Shown: positions 37,101 through 44,770 of the stretch, in pieces | Position numbering within the stretch: position 1 is the first letter of the stretch | How the letters are laid out: each line of letters opens with the position of its first letter | DNA from: Pseudomonas viridiflava | GTDB lineage: Bacteria; Pseudomonadota; Gammaproteobacteria; Pseudomonadales; Pseudomonadaceae | Assembly (NCBI RefSeq): GCF_900591205.1 | Contig: NZ_UUPU01000109.1 | Coordinates: 1-64,000, forward strand | Direction of reading: 5' to 3' | Length of the DNA stretch: 64,000 nucleotides | Translations under genes and position numbers: made by a program | Notes under the pieces: generated by a model | Databases searched by the model: none | What the model saw: only the letters and a program-made list of their open reading frames with translations | What the model was told of the DNA's origin: nothing

Positions 37101-37205
37101 CTCTACACCACCCCGGTGGTTTACCTTTATCTCGACCGCGCGCGCCACCGTTTCAACGCCTGGCGCGGCGTGCGTACCGATGCTGCCCTGGACACTGCGC
37201 TATGA
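34098..37205 (+). CDS. muxC: RND efflux pump subunit MuxC
   Basis: This 1035-residue MdtC-type RND protein is the partner of MuxB. The start MNLSGPFIRRPVATMLLSLA is typical, and the TGLVVDDAIVVLENISRH motif near 400 is intact. It shares the same membrane topology as MuxB and clear sequence similarity (both begin MNLS-x-x-FI-x-RPVAT), indicating an old duplication. Start and stop both overlap neighbouring genes by ATGA. Confidence 0.94.
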   Translation: MNLSGPFIRRPVATMLLSLAIMLLGGVSFNLLPVSPLPQIDFPVIVVSASLPGASPEVMASTVATPLERSFGAISGITTMSSSSSQGSTRVILAFDSGRDINGAAREVQAAINASRNLLPSGMRSMPTYKKINPSQAPIMVLSLTSDVLQKGQLYDLASTILSQSLSQVPGVGEVQIGGSSLPAVRIELEPKALDQYGVALDDVRNTIANANQRRPKGSLEDSERNWQIQANDQLEKAKDYEPLLIRYQNGAALRLGDVAKISDGVEDRYNSGFFNNDSAVLLVINRQSGANIIETVKQIKAQLPALQAVLPSSVKLSLAMDRSPVITATLHEAEMTLLIAVGLVILVVYLFLGNFRASLIPTLAVPVSLVGTFAVMYLYGFSLNNFSLMALILATGLVVDDAIVVLENISRHIDEGVPPMKAAYLGAQEVGFTLLSMNVSLVAVFLSILFMGGIVTNLFREFSITLSAAIIVSLIVSLTLTPMLCARWLKPHVKGQMTGLQRWSQKINDRMVAGYATSLDWVLRHRRLTLLSLLLTIGVNVALYVVVPKTFMPQQDTGQLIGFVRGDDGLSFSVMQPKMETFRKAVLKDPAVLSVAGFIGGNNGTNNAVMLVRLKPISERKISAQAVIERLRKDVPLVPGGRLFLMADQDLQFGGSRDQTSAQYSYILQSGDLAALRLWYPKVVAALRELPELTAIDAREGRGAAQVTLIVDRDQAKRLGIDMDMVTAVLNNAYSQRQISTIYDSLNQYQVVMEVNPKYAQDPITLNQMQVITSTGARVPLSTIAHYENSLADDRVSHEGQFASENIAFDMSPGVTVEQGTAAIERAIAKVGLPEDVIAKMAGTADAFAATQKGQPFMILGALVAVYLVLGILYESYIHPLTILSTLPSAGVGAMLAIYLTGGEFSLISLLGLFLLIGVVKKNAILMIDLALQLERNDGMGPLESIRSACLLRLRPILMTTLAAILGALPLLLGTGDGAEMRHPLGLTIIGGLVFSQVLTLYTTPVVYLYLDRARHRFNAWRGVRTDAALDTAL

Positions 37206-38773
37206 CCGATTCAATCAACGCCCCTGTAGGCACCGGTTTCCTGTGGCGAGGGGGCTTGCCCCCGTTGGGCTACGCAGTAGCCCCAAAAAATCCCGGAAGT
37301 GCTTCGCCCTCCAGCGAGAGCCCGCGCCCTCGCCACAGTAAGGCTGCGAAACTGTTACTGACGATGCTCTGCGGCGCTTTGCTCAGCGCCTGCGCCGTCG
37401 GCCCGGACTACAAACGCCCGGAAGTCATCGAGCCGACGCAATTCAAGGAAGCCCAGGGCTGGCGTCAGGCTACGCCGAGCGATTCTCTGGCCCGGGGTGC
37501 CTGGTGGGAGTTATACGGCGATCGCCAGCTCAATGACCTGGTGGCGCGCCTCAATAGCTCCAACCAGACCGTGGCCCAGGCCGAAGCGCGCTTTCGCCAG
37601 GCGCAGGCGTTGGTGCGCAGCTCTCGCGGGGCGTTTTACCCCACCGTTGATCTGAGCGCCGGGAAAACCCGTGCCAGCCAGGGCACCGGCAGCAGCAGCG
37701 CGAGCCTCAGCAGTTCCAGCAGCGGTATCCGCGACACCCTTAACGCGCAGTTGGGCGTGAGTTGGGAGGCGGATATCTGGGGCAAACTGCGCCGTGGCCT
37801 GGAGGCCAACGAGGCCAGCGCCGAAGCCAGCTCCGCCGACTTGGCGGCGATGCGCCTGAGCCAGCAGTCGGAACTGGTGCAGAACTACTTGCAACTGCGG
37901 GTCATGGATGAACAGACCCGTTTGCTGCAAGCCACCCTGGAGACCTATCAGCGCTCTCTGCAGATGACCGAAAACCAATACCGGGCAGGCGTGTCCGGCA
38001 AGGATGCGGTCGCCCAGGCGCAAACTCAGCTCAAGACCACCCAGGCCAGCCTGATCGACCTGATCTGGCAGCGCGCCCAGCTGGAAAATGCGATTGCCGT
38101 GTTGATCGGTGAGGCGCCGGCCAACTTCAATTTGGCGGTGAGCAAGGACATCCCGGCATTGCCGCAGATCCCGGTGAGCTTGCCGTCGCAACTGCTTGAA
38201 CGTCGCCCGGATATCGCCCAGGCTGAGCGTTCGGTGATTGCTGCCAACGCTAATATCGGTGTGGCCAAGGCCGCTTATTACCCGGACCTGACTCTGAGCC
38301 TTGCCGGTGGTTATTCCAGCAGCACGTATGCCGATTGGATCAGCTTGCCGAACCGCTTTTGGTCGGTGGGGCCGAAGTTGGCCATGACGCTGTTTGACGG
38401 TGGGCAGCGTTCGGCGGAGGTGGACCGCACTGTCGCGTCCTACGACGAAACTGTGGCCAAGTATCGCCAGACTGTGTTGGATGGCTTCCGTGAAGTGGAA
38501 AACTACATGGTGCAGCTTAAGGTGCTGGAGGACGAGGCGGTGGTTAGCAATGAAGCCTTGGAAGCGGCGCGTGAGTCGTTGCGGTTGACTCAGAATCAGT
38601 ACAAGGCGGGGTTGATTGCCTATCTGGATGTGGTGACGGTGCAGGCGACGGCCTTGAGCAATGAACGGACGGTGTTGACCTTGCTGCAGACGCGGTTGGT
38701 GGCGAGTGTGCAGTTGATTGCTGCGTTGGGCGGGGGGTGGGATGGGGTGACGGGTATTGCTGAGGGGGATTGA
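37202..38773 (+). CDS. opmB: Outer-membrane factor OpmB with REP-derived N-terminal extension
   Basis: This 523-residue TolC/OprM-family lipoprotein forms the outer-membrane duct for MuxABC. The lipoprotein signal is KLLLTMLCGALLSAC with the lipid-bearing cysteine at residue 64, unusually far from the start. The ATG at 37202 overlaps the muxC stop (ATGA). Codons 14-46 coincide with a complete REP palindrome (37241-37338), so the N-terminus reads through a mobile repeat before the signal peptide. The rest has two OEP repeats (about 100-290 and 310-510). Whether the extended leader is processed normally is uncertain; no better internal start is visible. Confidence 0.9.
   Translation: MTDSINAPVGTGFLWRGGLPPLGYAVAPKNPGSASPSSESPRPRHSKAAKLLLTMLCGALLSACAVGPDYKRPEVIEPTQFKEAQGWRQATPSDSLARGAWWELYGDRQLNDLVARLNSSNQTVAQAEARFRQAQALVRSSRGAFYPTVDLSAGKTRASQGTGSSSASLSSSSSGIRDTLNAQLGVSWEADIWGKLRRGLEANEASAEASSADLAAMRLSQQSELVQNYLQLRVMDEQTRLLQATLETYQRSLQMTENQYRAGVSGKDAVAQAQTQLKTTQASLIDLIWQRAQLENAIAVLIGEAPANFNLAVSKDIPALPQIPVSLPSQLLERRPDIAQAERSVIAANANIGVAKAAYYPDLTLSLAGGYSSSTYADWISLPNRFWSVGPKLAMTLFDGGQRSAEVDRTVASYDETVAKYRQTVLDGFREVENYMVQLKVLEDEAVVSNEALEAARESLRLTQNQYKAGLIAYLDVVTVQATALSNERTVLTLLQTRLVASVQLIAALGGGWDGVTGIAEGD
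37241..37338. repeat. REP palindrome inside the opmB coding region
   Basis: The left core CTGTGGCGAGGGGGCTTGCC and right core CGCGCCCTCGCCACAG match the element at 52680-52800. It is translated in frame as part of OpmB. Confidence 0.88.
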
Positions 38774-38816
38774 TTGGGTATGTTGAGTATGTTGAGTGCA
38801 TATCCGTTGCTGCGGT

Positions 38817-39075
38817 AACGGCCGCTTATGGTTCCGCTCTTACAGCGGGTCACTTTTTGAAGAGCGCAAAAAGTAACCAAAAACGCTTTGCCCCATCACT
38901 CGGCACCTCGCCTCCGGCTCGGTGTGCCCTCACGCAGGCTTGAATCCGTGGGCCGCCGCGATGGGCCATCCTTGGCCCAGCGCGGCTAACCCGGCGTCCT
39001 GCCGGGTTGCCCACGGATTCAAGCCTGCGTTCGGCCAGCGTGATTGACGGGGCGTCTGAGATCAAGATCACGATC
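38817..39075 (-). repeat. Left copy of a ~250-bp inverted repeat
   Basis: This copy is roughly 85-90% identical by eye to the reverse complement of 39373-39630. It contains its own internal dyad, CGGATTCAAG...CTTGAATCCG around GGGTTGCCC, and the palindrome TGGGCCATCCTTGGCCCA. The third copy begins at base 1 of the window. Confidence 0.85.
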
Positions 39076-39205
39076 AAAAGCCCTGGATCAAAAGATCGCT
39101 GACTTCGTCAGCGCAAAGGATGTAAGGGCCACAGCAAAAACAAAGCAAAGCAAAGCGAGGCGGCCTGACAGCCGGCCTGAGCATTGAAGCCCTCCTCGGT
39201 TCAAA

Positions 39206-39292
39206 TGTGGGAGCTGGCTTGCCTGCGATGCAGACACCTCGGTACATCAGGCAAACCAAGTTGATGCCATCGCAGGCAAGCCAGCTCCCACA
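39206..39292. repeat. REPIN
   Basis: Inverted cores TGTGGGAGCTGGCTTGCCTG and CAGGCAAGCCAGCTCCCACA lie between the two large inverted repeats. Confidence 0.9.
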
Positions 39293-39372
39293 GAAAGGCA
39301 CACCCCACTGCGCACGCCGCCCTGCCCTTGATCCAACCACTCAGGTCGGCTACCAGGCCGCCGTGCTCTGCT

Positions 39373-39630
39373 TTTGATCTTGATCCAGGCGCCCCATTAA
39401 CCACGCTGGCCGCACGCGGGCTTGAATCCGTGGGTAACCCGGCAGGACGCCGGGTTAGCCGCGCTGGGCCAAGGATGGCCCATCGCGGCGGCCCACGGAT
39501 TCAAGTCTGCGTGCGGGCACACCGAGCCGGAGGCGAGGTGCCGAGTGGTGGGGCAAGAGCGCTTTGGTTACTTTCGCGCTTTTCGAAAGTGACTCGCTGT
39601 AAGAGCGAAACCAATAGCCGCCGTGACCGC
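39373..39630 (+). repeat. Right copy of the ~250-bp inverted repeat
   Basis: This copy has the same orientation as the partial copy at 1-115 and is nearly identical to it over 39499-39613. It is inverted with respect to 38817-39075. Confidence 0.85.
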
Positions 39631-39662
39631 AACAACGGATATGCCCCCAACCACCCGCCCAT

Positions 39663-39697
39663 AAAAAAAGGCGCGATCTTCAACAAGACCACGCCTT
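39663..39697 (-). terminator. Intrinsic terminator after pit
   Basis: On the minus strand AAGGCGTGGTCTT and AAGATCGCGCCTT form a stem with two mismatches and a GTTG loop, followed by TTTTT. It begins 20 bases past the pit stop. Confidence 0.88.
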
Positions 39698-39716
39698 CTT
39701 TATCAGCCAAAGCCTA

Positions 39717-41192
39717 TCAGCTACCCAACGCCTTGGAAGCCAACCAGAACAACCCGGCCGACAGCCCCACAGTCGCCGGCAGGGTCAGCACCCAAGCCAT
39801 CAGAATGGTCTTCACCGTGCCACCTTGCAGCCCACTCTTGTTGGCAACCATGGTCCCGGCCACACCCGAAGACAACACGTGCGTAGTAGAAACCGGCAGG
39901 CTGAAAATGTTGGCCAGGCCAATCATGCTCGCCGTGGTGATCTGCGCCGACATGCCCTGGGCATAGGTCATGCCCTGCTTGCCGATCTTCTCACCAATCG
40001 TCAGTACCACACGCTTCCAGCCCACCATGGTGCCCAAGCCCAGGGCCAGTGCCACCGCAAGGATCACCCAGAACGGCGCGTATTCGGTGGTGGCGGTCAA
40101 ATCTTTGCGCAACTTGTCGAGGTCGGACTTCTCACGCGCTTCCAGGCCCGGCAGTTTGCCGACTTTCTTCGCGGTGTCGTCCAGGCAGAGCAGATAGCGG
40201 CGTACTTCAATACGATGATCGGCCGTCAGCGAATGGTAATCGGAGACGCCTTTCAATGTGGTCAACAGCGCTTCGATGGTCGGCTCGGTCTGCTGCGGGT
40301 TGCACTGGAACTTGCCCGGCAGGTCGTTCTTCACGCTTTTACCCAGTGCCAGGAACTCACCGAGGGTCTCGTGGTTGCGCTGGTAGAACTGGTTGAGGTG
40401 CAAGGTGGCGTCGCGGGTACGTTCGATCTGGTAGGTAGTGCTGCCCAGGTCGAGTACGAATTGCGCGGGCACAATACCGATCAGCACCAGCATGATCAGG
40501 CCGATACCTTTCTGACCATCGTTGGAACCGTGTACGAAGCTCACGGCCATAGCCGAGATCACCAGAACCAGACGGTTCCAGAACGGCGGGTGTTTTTTGT
40601 CGTCGAGCTTGCGACGCTGGTCCGGGGTCTTGTGCATCTTCGACAGCGGGCGCCACCATTTCAGGCCGAGCAGCACCAAGGCTGCGACCAGGAAACCGGC
40701 CATCGGTGAGAACACCAGGGACGCGCCGATATCAATCGCTTTCTGCCAGTTCACACCGTCAGCCAGCGGGATATCGTTGATCAAGGCATTGGCCAGGCCG
40801 ACACCGAGGATCGAGCCGATCAGGGTATGGGAACTGGAGGCCGGAATGCCGAAGTACCAGGTGCCCAGGTTCCAGGTGATCGCCGCAGCCAACAATGAGA
40901 AGACCATCGCCAAACCATGGCCGGTGTTCACATTGATCAGCAACTCCACCGGCAGCAAGTGCACGATGGCATAGGCGACACCCACCCCCCCGAGCAACAC
41001 GCCGAGGAAGTTGAACACCCCGGAGAAGAACACGGCCAGGTGCGGCGGCATGGCTTTGGTATAGATGACTGTGGCCACCGCGTTAGCGGTGTCATGAAAG
41101 CCATTGATGAACTCGAAGGCGAGGACAAAGGCCAGGGCGAGCAACAGGCTCACTAGAACCCAAGCATCCAGTCCGCTGAATAAATCGATCAT
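39717..41192 (-). CDS. pit: PiT-family inorganic phosphate transporter
   Basis: This 491-residue inner-membrane transporter has the duplicated PiT signature: FEFINGFHDTANAVAT near 30 and VSFVHGSNDGQKGIGL near 230. It imports metal-phosphate with protons. A hydrophilic loop (about 255-375) separates the two halves, as in E. coli PitA. It is followed by an intrinsic terminator. The gene order pit, small protein, pcaR is also that of P. putida. Confidence 0.93.
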   Translation of the reverse strand: MIDLFSGLDAWVLVSLLLALAFVLAFEFINGFHDTANAVATVIYTKAMPPHLAVFFSGVFNFLGVLLGGVGVAYAIVHLLPVELLINVNTGHGLAMVFSLLAAAITWNLGTWYFGIPASSSHTLIGSILGVGLANALINDIPLADGVNWQKAIDIGASLVFSPMAGFLVAALVLLGLKWWRPLSKMHKTPDQRRKLDDKKHPPFWNRLVLVISAMAVSFVHGSNDGQKGIGLIMLVLIGIVPAQFVLDLGSTTYQIERTRDATLHLNQFYQRNHETLGEFLALGKSVKNDLPGKFQCNPQQTEPTIEALLTTLKGVSDYHSLTADHRIEVRRYLLCLDDTAKKVGKLPGLEAREKSDLDKLRKDLTATTEYAPFWVILAVALALGLGTMVGWKRVVLTIGEKIGKQGMTYAQGMSAQITTASMIGLANIFSLPVSTTHVLSSGVAGTMVANKSGLQGGTVKTILMAWVLTLPATVGLSAGLFWLASKALGS

Positions 41193-41505
41193 GAAGGTTT
41201 TCTGACCCGGTCGTAAGGGGGCGCGATTATGCCAGAAAACCTCAGTAATCTATGCACTAGCTGCTCATCGGTAACAATCTTCGATGAAAAAAACGCTCGG
41301 AAAGGCGTGCATCCCAGGGTTTTCGGGCCTTTGGCAAGTCTTTGATTTATAACGCTGAGGCTGCGCAGGGCGGGGGATTGTCACTAAAACGTCACATCTG
41401 AAACATTTGTATGAAATTTCGCTGAATGCAGTGGGATGCAAGGTTGCCGACTGCTAGCTATATGCCAGCAGTCTGGGCGAAAACCTGCAGCTCAAACCGA
41501 ATCGC
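41193..41505. other. 313-bp intergenic region upstream of pit
   Basis: The stretch presumably carries the pit promoter. Visible features are an imperfect hairpin (GACTGCTAGC/GCCAGCAGTC, 41449-41473) just after the 66-residue gene, and a Pho-box-like TTGTCAC-TAAA-ACGTCAC at 41378-41395 pointing away from pit. Nothing else is recognised. Confidence 0.4.
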
Positions 41506-41706
41506 TTATGGCTCTTCGGTTTTGAGTTCTTGTTCAATCTTTTGGATTTCCTGGGCAAATGCCTGGTCGAGCAGGCTGGCTCGTTTGCGCCAGGGTTTGC
41601 GCTCAGGTTCAGGCTGGGCGGCGTAGGTGGTGACTTCCCCGCCGTAAACGTCCTTGTAACGTTGCTCCTGGCGCTCAAGTTCCGCGCGCAGTTCGTCTTT
41701 CGTCAC
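41506..41706 (-). CDS. Conserved 66-residue hypothetical protein
   Basis: The protein begins MTKDELRAELERQEQRYKD and is highly charged, with helical ends and a Pro-rich middle (QPEPERKPWRKRAS). No function is known. The GTG at 41706 is preceded by TTAGGTAA. The gene has a long leader (about 225 bases) containing the structured RNA at 41845-41930, and a TATAAT box lies at 41940-41945, so it appears to be expressed from its own promoter. Confidence 0.65.
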   Translation of the reverse strand: MTKDELRAELERQEQRYKDVYGGEVTTYAAQPEPERKPWRKRASLLDQAFAQEIQKIEQELKTEEP

Positions 41707-41844
41707 AGTGTTACCTAATTGAGTTGAGTTTAATAAGTTGCAGCGTTATGCCTGAATGCCGCCCTCGGGCTGTTCCAAATTGAGCGAGTGAAGCATTCAA
41801 GTTTGAAATAAGCACAAGTGGTCACTTGTTAGTACGAGCATTCA

Positions 41845-41930
41845 AGGCAGGTAGTTGCAATCGGCAATGCACAGCCTGTGCATTGTCTGATGAGCTTCGG
41901 TCTCGAGCGTGAGACCGGGCAGACCTGCCT
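41845..41930 (-). ncRNA. Candidate structured leader RNA (three-way junction)
   Basis: Three nested stems are readable. The outer stem pairs AGGCAGGT (41845-41852) with ACCTGCCT (41923-41930). Inside are a 9-10 bp hairpin (CAATGCACAG 41865-41874 with CTGTGCATTG 41876-41885) and a 7-bp hairpin (CGGTCTC 41898-41904 with GAGACCG 41911-41917). On the minus strand a perfect TATAAT lies at 41940-41945, so transcription would begin just before the outer stem. It could be a 5' regulatory leader of the 66-residue gene or an independent small RNA. No known RNA family is recognised. Confidence 0.5.
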
Positions 41931-41939
41931 ACAGAGTGC

Positions 41940-41945
41940 ATTATA
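41940..41945 (-). promoter_or_regulatory. TATAAT -10 element
   Basis: This is a perfect -10 hexamer on the minus strand. The -35 region (ATAGTG at 17-bp spacing) is poor. It positions a start site near 41933, immediately before the structured RNA. Confidence 0.5.
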
Positions 41946-42029
41946 GCGGCGGATTTGGATAACACTATCGGCATAAAGTTAAAAAGCGTCAACATTGCGT
42001 GGGGGTGTTAGATGGCAACGTCAGTCTTT

Positions 42030-42057
42030 GTGGAAATTCTGGCGCCAGAAGTTCCAC
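42030..42057. repeat. 28-bp near-perfect palindrome
   Basis: The arms GTGGAAATTCTGGC and GCCAGAAGTTCCAC pair at 13 of 14 positions with no spacer. It lies upstream of both divergent genes and is a possible operator for an unknown dimeric regulator. Confidence 0.7.
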
Positions 42058-42135
42058 GAAACTTTAGTCGTAATAAAACCATTTTGTAACTTTGCACGCG
42101 ATGCCGGCCCGCAGGCGAGGAGCGCTGCGGGTTTG

Positions 42136-42163
42136 CGATAATCGAATGGCTGTCCGATAATCG
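42136..42163. promoter_or_regulatory. Paired PcaR sites upstream of pcaR
   Basis: CGATAATCG occurs at 42136-42144 and 42155-42163, with centres 19 bp apart. The same pair with identical spacing precedes pcaI. PcaR of P. putida binds this type of sequence and represses its own gene. Confidence 0.75.
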
Positions 42164-42262
42164 CCCAATGTTCTCGGCCCTGCCTTGTGCACGCCCGCCG
42201 ACGCGGCTTGTAATAGCCGCCAAAGCTCCCTTGTGGTTGACAATAAGAGAAAGGAACCCGAC

Positions 42263-43105
42263 ATGAACGATCAATTGCGCAACTCTTTCGCGTCAGTGGC
42301 GCCGCCGATCGTTGCCTCCCCGGCCAAGCGTATCCAGGCATTTACCGGTGATCCGGATTTCATGACCTCCCTGGCCCGTGGCCTGGCCGTGGTGCAGGCG
42401 TTCCAGGAGCGCAAGCGCCACCTCACCATCGCTCAGATCAGCCACCGCACGGAAATCCCCCGCGCCGCCGTACGCCGTTGCCTGCACACGTTGATCAAGC
42501 TGGGTTACGCCACCACCGATGGGCGTACTTATTCGCTGTTGCCCAAAGTCCTGACCCTAGGCCATGCCTACTTGTCGTCCACGCCGCTGGCCGTGTCGGC
42601 CCAACCCTACCTGGACCGCATGAGTGAGCAACTCCACGAAGCCTGCAACATGGCCACGCTCGAAGGCGACGACATTCTCTATATCGCCCGTTCGGCCACC
42701 ACCCAGCGCCTGATTTCGGTGGACCTGTCGGTGGGCGGGCGCTTGCCGGCATATTGCACCTCCATGGGCCGCATCCTGCTCGCGGCACTCGACGACGCCT
42801 CGCTGCAGGACTACCTCGACCACGCCGACCTGCAAACCAAGACCAGCCGCACACTGACCACCCCCGAAGCCTTGTTCGAATGCCTGCAACAAGTGCGTCA
42901 GCAGGGCTGGTGCATCGTGGATCAGGAATTGGAGCAGGGCCTGCGCTCCATCGCGGTGCCGGTGTACGACGCGTCCGGCCAGGTATTGGCCGCGCTCAAC
43001 GTCAGCACCCATGCCGGCCGAGTCAGCCGCAGCGAACTGGAGCAACGGTTTCTGCCGAGCATGCTCAGTGCCAGCCGTGAGTTGAGTGCGCAACTGTTTG
43101 CCTAA
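42263..43105 (+). CDS. pcaR: IclR-family regulator PcaR
   Basis: The 280 residues consist of an N-terminal winged helix-turn-helix (about 30-95, LTIAQISHRTEIPRAAVRRCLHTLIKLGY) and a C-terminal IclR effector domain (about 105-275). PcaR activates pca genes in response to beta-ketoadipate. The ATG at 42263 (MNDQLRNSFASVAPP) follows AAAGGAAC; the longer open frame from 42185 is rejected. Two PcaR-type sites 100-127 bases upstream suggest autoregulation. pcaK follows in the same direction. Confidence 0.93.
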   Translation: MNDQLRNSFASVAPPIVASPAKRIQAFTGDPDFMTSLARGLAVVQAFQERKRHLTIAQISHRTEIPRAAVRRCLHTLIKLGYATTDGRTYSLLPKVLTLGHAYLSSTPLAVSAQPYLDRMSEQLHEACNMATLEGDDILYIARSATTQRLISVDLSVGGRLPAYCTSMGRILLAALDDASLQDYLDHADLQTKTSRTLTTPEALFECLQQVRQQGWCIVDQELEQGLRSIAVPVYDASGQVLAALNVSTHAGRVSRSELEQRFLPSMLSASRELSAQLFA

Positions 43106-43253
43106 GCTGTTCGCTGATCGCACAGATCCCGGCTTGATCAATTGACGGTGTTTCCCCTGGCTTATTACTGTGCGGCAGCGCTCCTGTGGGGCCGCCGCCA
43201 ATAATAACGACGACCTCAGGTCGTATGCCCGCCATCGGTGTGGAATAAAAATA

Positions 43254-44594
43254 ATGAATCAGCCTTCTGTCGCTACCACGCTGGACGTTCAGTCCTTTAT
43301 CAATGCCCAGCCGCTGTCACGCTATCAGTGGCGCGTGGTGATCTTGTGTTTCCTGATTGTTTTCCTCGATGGCCTCGACACCGCCGCCATGGGCTTTATT
43401 GCGCCTGCGCTGTCCCAGGATTGGGGCATCGACCGCGCCAGCCTGGGCCCGGTGATGAGCGCCGCATTGATCGGCATGGTGTTCGGGGCCCTGGGTTCCG
43501 GGCCGCTGGCGGATCGTTTCGGGCGCAAGGTGGTGCTGGTCGGCGCCGTGCTGGTGTTCGGCGCCTTCAGCCTGGCCTCGGCCTACAGCAGTAATGTCGA
43601 CCAATTGCTGGTGTTGCGCTTCCTTACCGGGCTGGGCCTGGGCGCTGGCATGCCGAACGCCACGACCCTGCTTTCCGAATACACCCCCGAACGCCATAAG
43701 TCGCTGCTGGTGACCAGTATGTTCTGTGGCTTCAACCTGGGCATGGCGGGGGGCGGGTTTATCTCGGCCAAACTGATCCCGGCGTTCGGCTGGCATGCCT
43801 TGCTGATGATCGGCGGCATCTTGCCATTGATCCTGGTGGTGGTGCTGGTGCTGTGGCTGCCGGAGTCGGCGCGCTACCTGGTGGTGCGCAACCGAGGGAC
43901 CGACAGGGTGCGCAAAACCCTGTCGCCCATCGAGCCTTCCATCGTCGCCCAGGCCACCGGCTTCAGCGTGCCGGAGCAAAAAACCGTCAAGGCGCGCAAC
44001 GTGTTCGCGGTGATTTTCTCCGGCACCTACAGCGCCGGCACCTTACTGCTGTGGCTCACCTACTTCATGGGTTTGGTGATCGTTTACCTGCTGACCAGTT
44101 GGTTGCCGACCCTGATGCGTGACAGCGGCGCCAGCCTGGAGCAGGCCGCGTTTATCGGCGCATTGTTCCAGTTTGGTGGCGTGTTGAGTGCCGTCGGCGT
44201 GGGCTGGGCGATGGACCGGTTCAACCCCCACAAGGTCATCGGCACGTTTTACCTGCTGGCCGGGGTGTTTGCCTACGCGGTCGGGCAGAGCCTGGGCAAT
44301 ATCACCCTGTTGGCAACCCTGGTGCTGGTCGCCGGCATGTGCGTCAACGGTGCGCAATCGGCGATGCCGTCCCTGGCGGCGCGCTTCTACCCGACCCAGG
44401 GGCGCGCCACCGGTGTGTCCTGGATGCTCGGCATCGGCCGCTTTGGCGCGATCCTCGGTGCGTGGATGGGCGCCACGCTACTGGGCCTGGGCTGGAACTT
44501 TGAGCAGGTGCTGACGGCATTGGTGATTCCAGCCGCGTTGGCCACGGCCGCTGTGGTGATCAAAGGTATGGTCAGCCACGCCGACGCCACTTGA
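43254..44594 (+). CDS. pcaK: 4-hydroxybenzoate/protocatechuate transporter PcaK
   Basis: This 446-residue major facilitator of the aromatic acid:H+ symporter group has 12 predicted membrane segments. The DGLDTAAMGFIAPAL motif in the first segment and the GPLADRFGRK loop between segments 2 and 3 are diagnostic. It imports 4-hydroxybenzoate and protocatechuate for the downstream pathway. The ATG at 43254 (MNQPSVATTLDVQ) was chosen over an open frame from 43170. No PcaR-type site is visible in the 148 bases upstream, so it may be read from pcaR or a weak own promoter. Confidence 0.92.
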   Translation: MNQPSVATTLDVQSFINAQPLSRYQWRVVILCFLIVFLDGLDTAAMGFIAPALSQDWGIDRASLGPVMSAALIGMVFGALGSGPLADRFGRKVVLVGAVLVFGAFSLASAYSSNVDQLLVLRFLTGLGLGAGMPNATTLLSEYTPERHKSLLVTSMFCGFNLGMAGGGFISAKLIPAFGWHALLMIGGILPLILVVVLVLWLPESARYLVVRNRGTDRVRKTLSPIEPSIVAQATGFSVPEQKTVKARNVFAVIFSGTYSAGTLLLWLTYFMGLVIVYLLTSWLPTLMRDSGASLEQAAFIGALFQFGGVLSAVGVGWAMDRFNPHKVIGTFYLLAGVFAYAVGQSLGNITLLATLVLVAGMCVNGAQSAMPSLAARFYPTQGRATGVSWMLGIGRFGAILGAWMGATLLGLGWNFEQVLTALVIPAALATAAVVIKGMVSHADAT

Positions 44595-44627
44595 AGGTGG
44601 GCGCGGTTCTGAGATTGCTCTGGCCTC

Positions 44628-44711
44628 TGTGGGAGTTGGCTTGCCTGCGAATTCGCCCCGGTTCAACTGTCGGACCGAGTCGTTTGCATCGCAGGCAAGC
44701 CAGCTTCCACA
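44628..44711. repeat. REPIN between pcaK and pcaI
   Basis: Inverted cores TGTGGGAGTTGGCTTGCCTG and CAGGCAAGCCAGCTTCCACA separate the two transcription units. Confidence 0.9.
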
Positions 44712-44770
44712 TTGAGTGTGCCCAGTTGAGTTTGAGTGTTTCGCAGGAAAGATTAGCTAGACAACAATCT

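Larger units (their letters stand above)
38774..39716. other. 943-bp gene-free repeat region
   Basis: No credible gene is present. The stretch holds two inverted copies of a 250-bp repeat (38817-39075 and 39373-39630), a REPIN between them (39206-39292) and the pit terminator (39663-39697). The open frames seen here follow the repeat and are not supported as proteins. Confidence 0.8.
41707..42262. other. 556-bp regulatory region between the 66-residue gene and pcaR
   Basis: The region holds no protein-coding gene. It contains, from left to right, a direct repeat AGCATTCAAG (41792 and 41837) around the dyad ACAAGTG-GT-CACTTGT (41814-41829), the three-stem RNA candidate (41845-41930), a TATAAT box, a 28-bp palindrome (42030-42057), and two PcaR-type sites (42136-42163). 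Confidence 0.6.

Noticed and set aside
39328..39966. 212-residue open frame over the right large repeat and the end of pit
   Set aside because: It is built from the intergenic repeat, the pit terminator and antisense pit sequence, so it is not a gene.
41378..41395. Pho-box-like TTGTCAC-TAAA-ACGTCAC upstream of pit
   Set aside because: The direct repeat points away from pit and towards no plus-strand gene nearby, so it is not accepted as a PhoB site.
41886..41893. CTGATGAG resembling the hammerhead ribozyme core
   Set aside because: There is no following stem II/GAAA arrangement, and the transcript appears to be read from the other strand.
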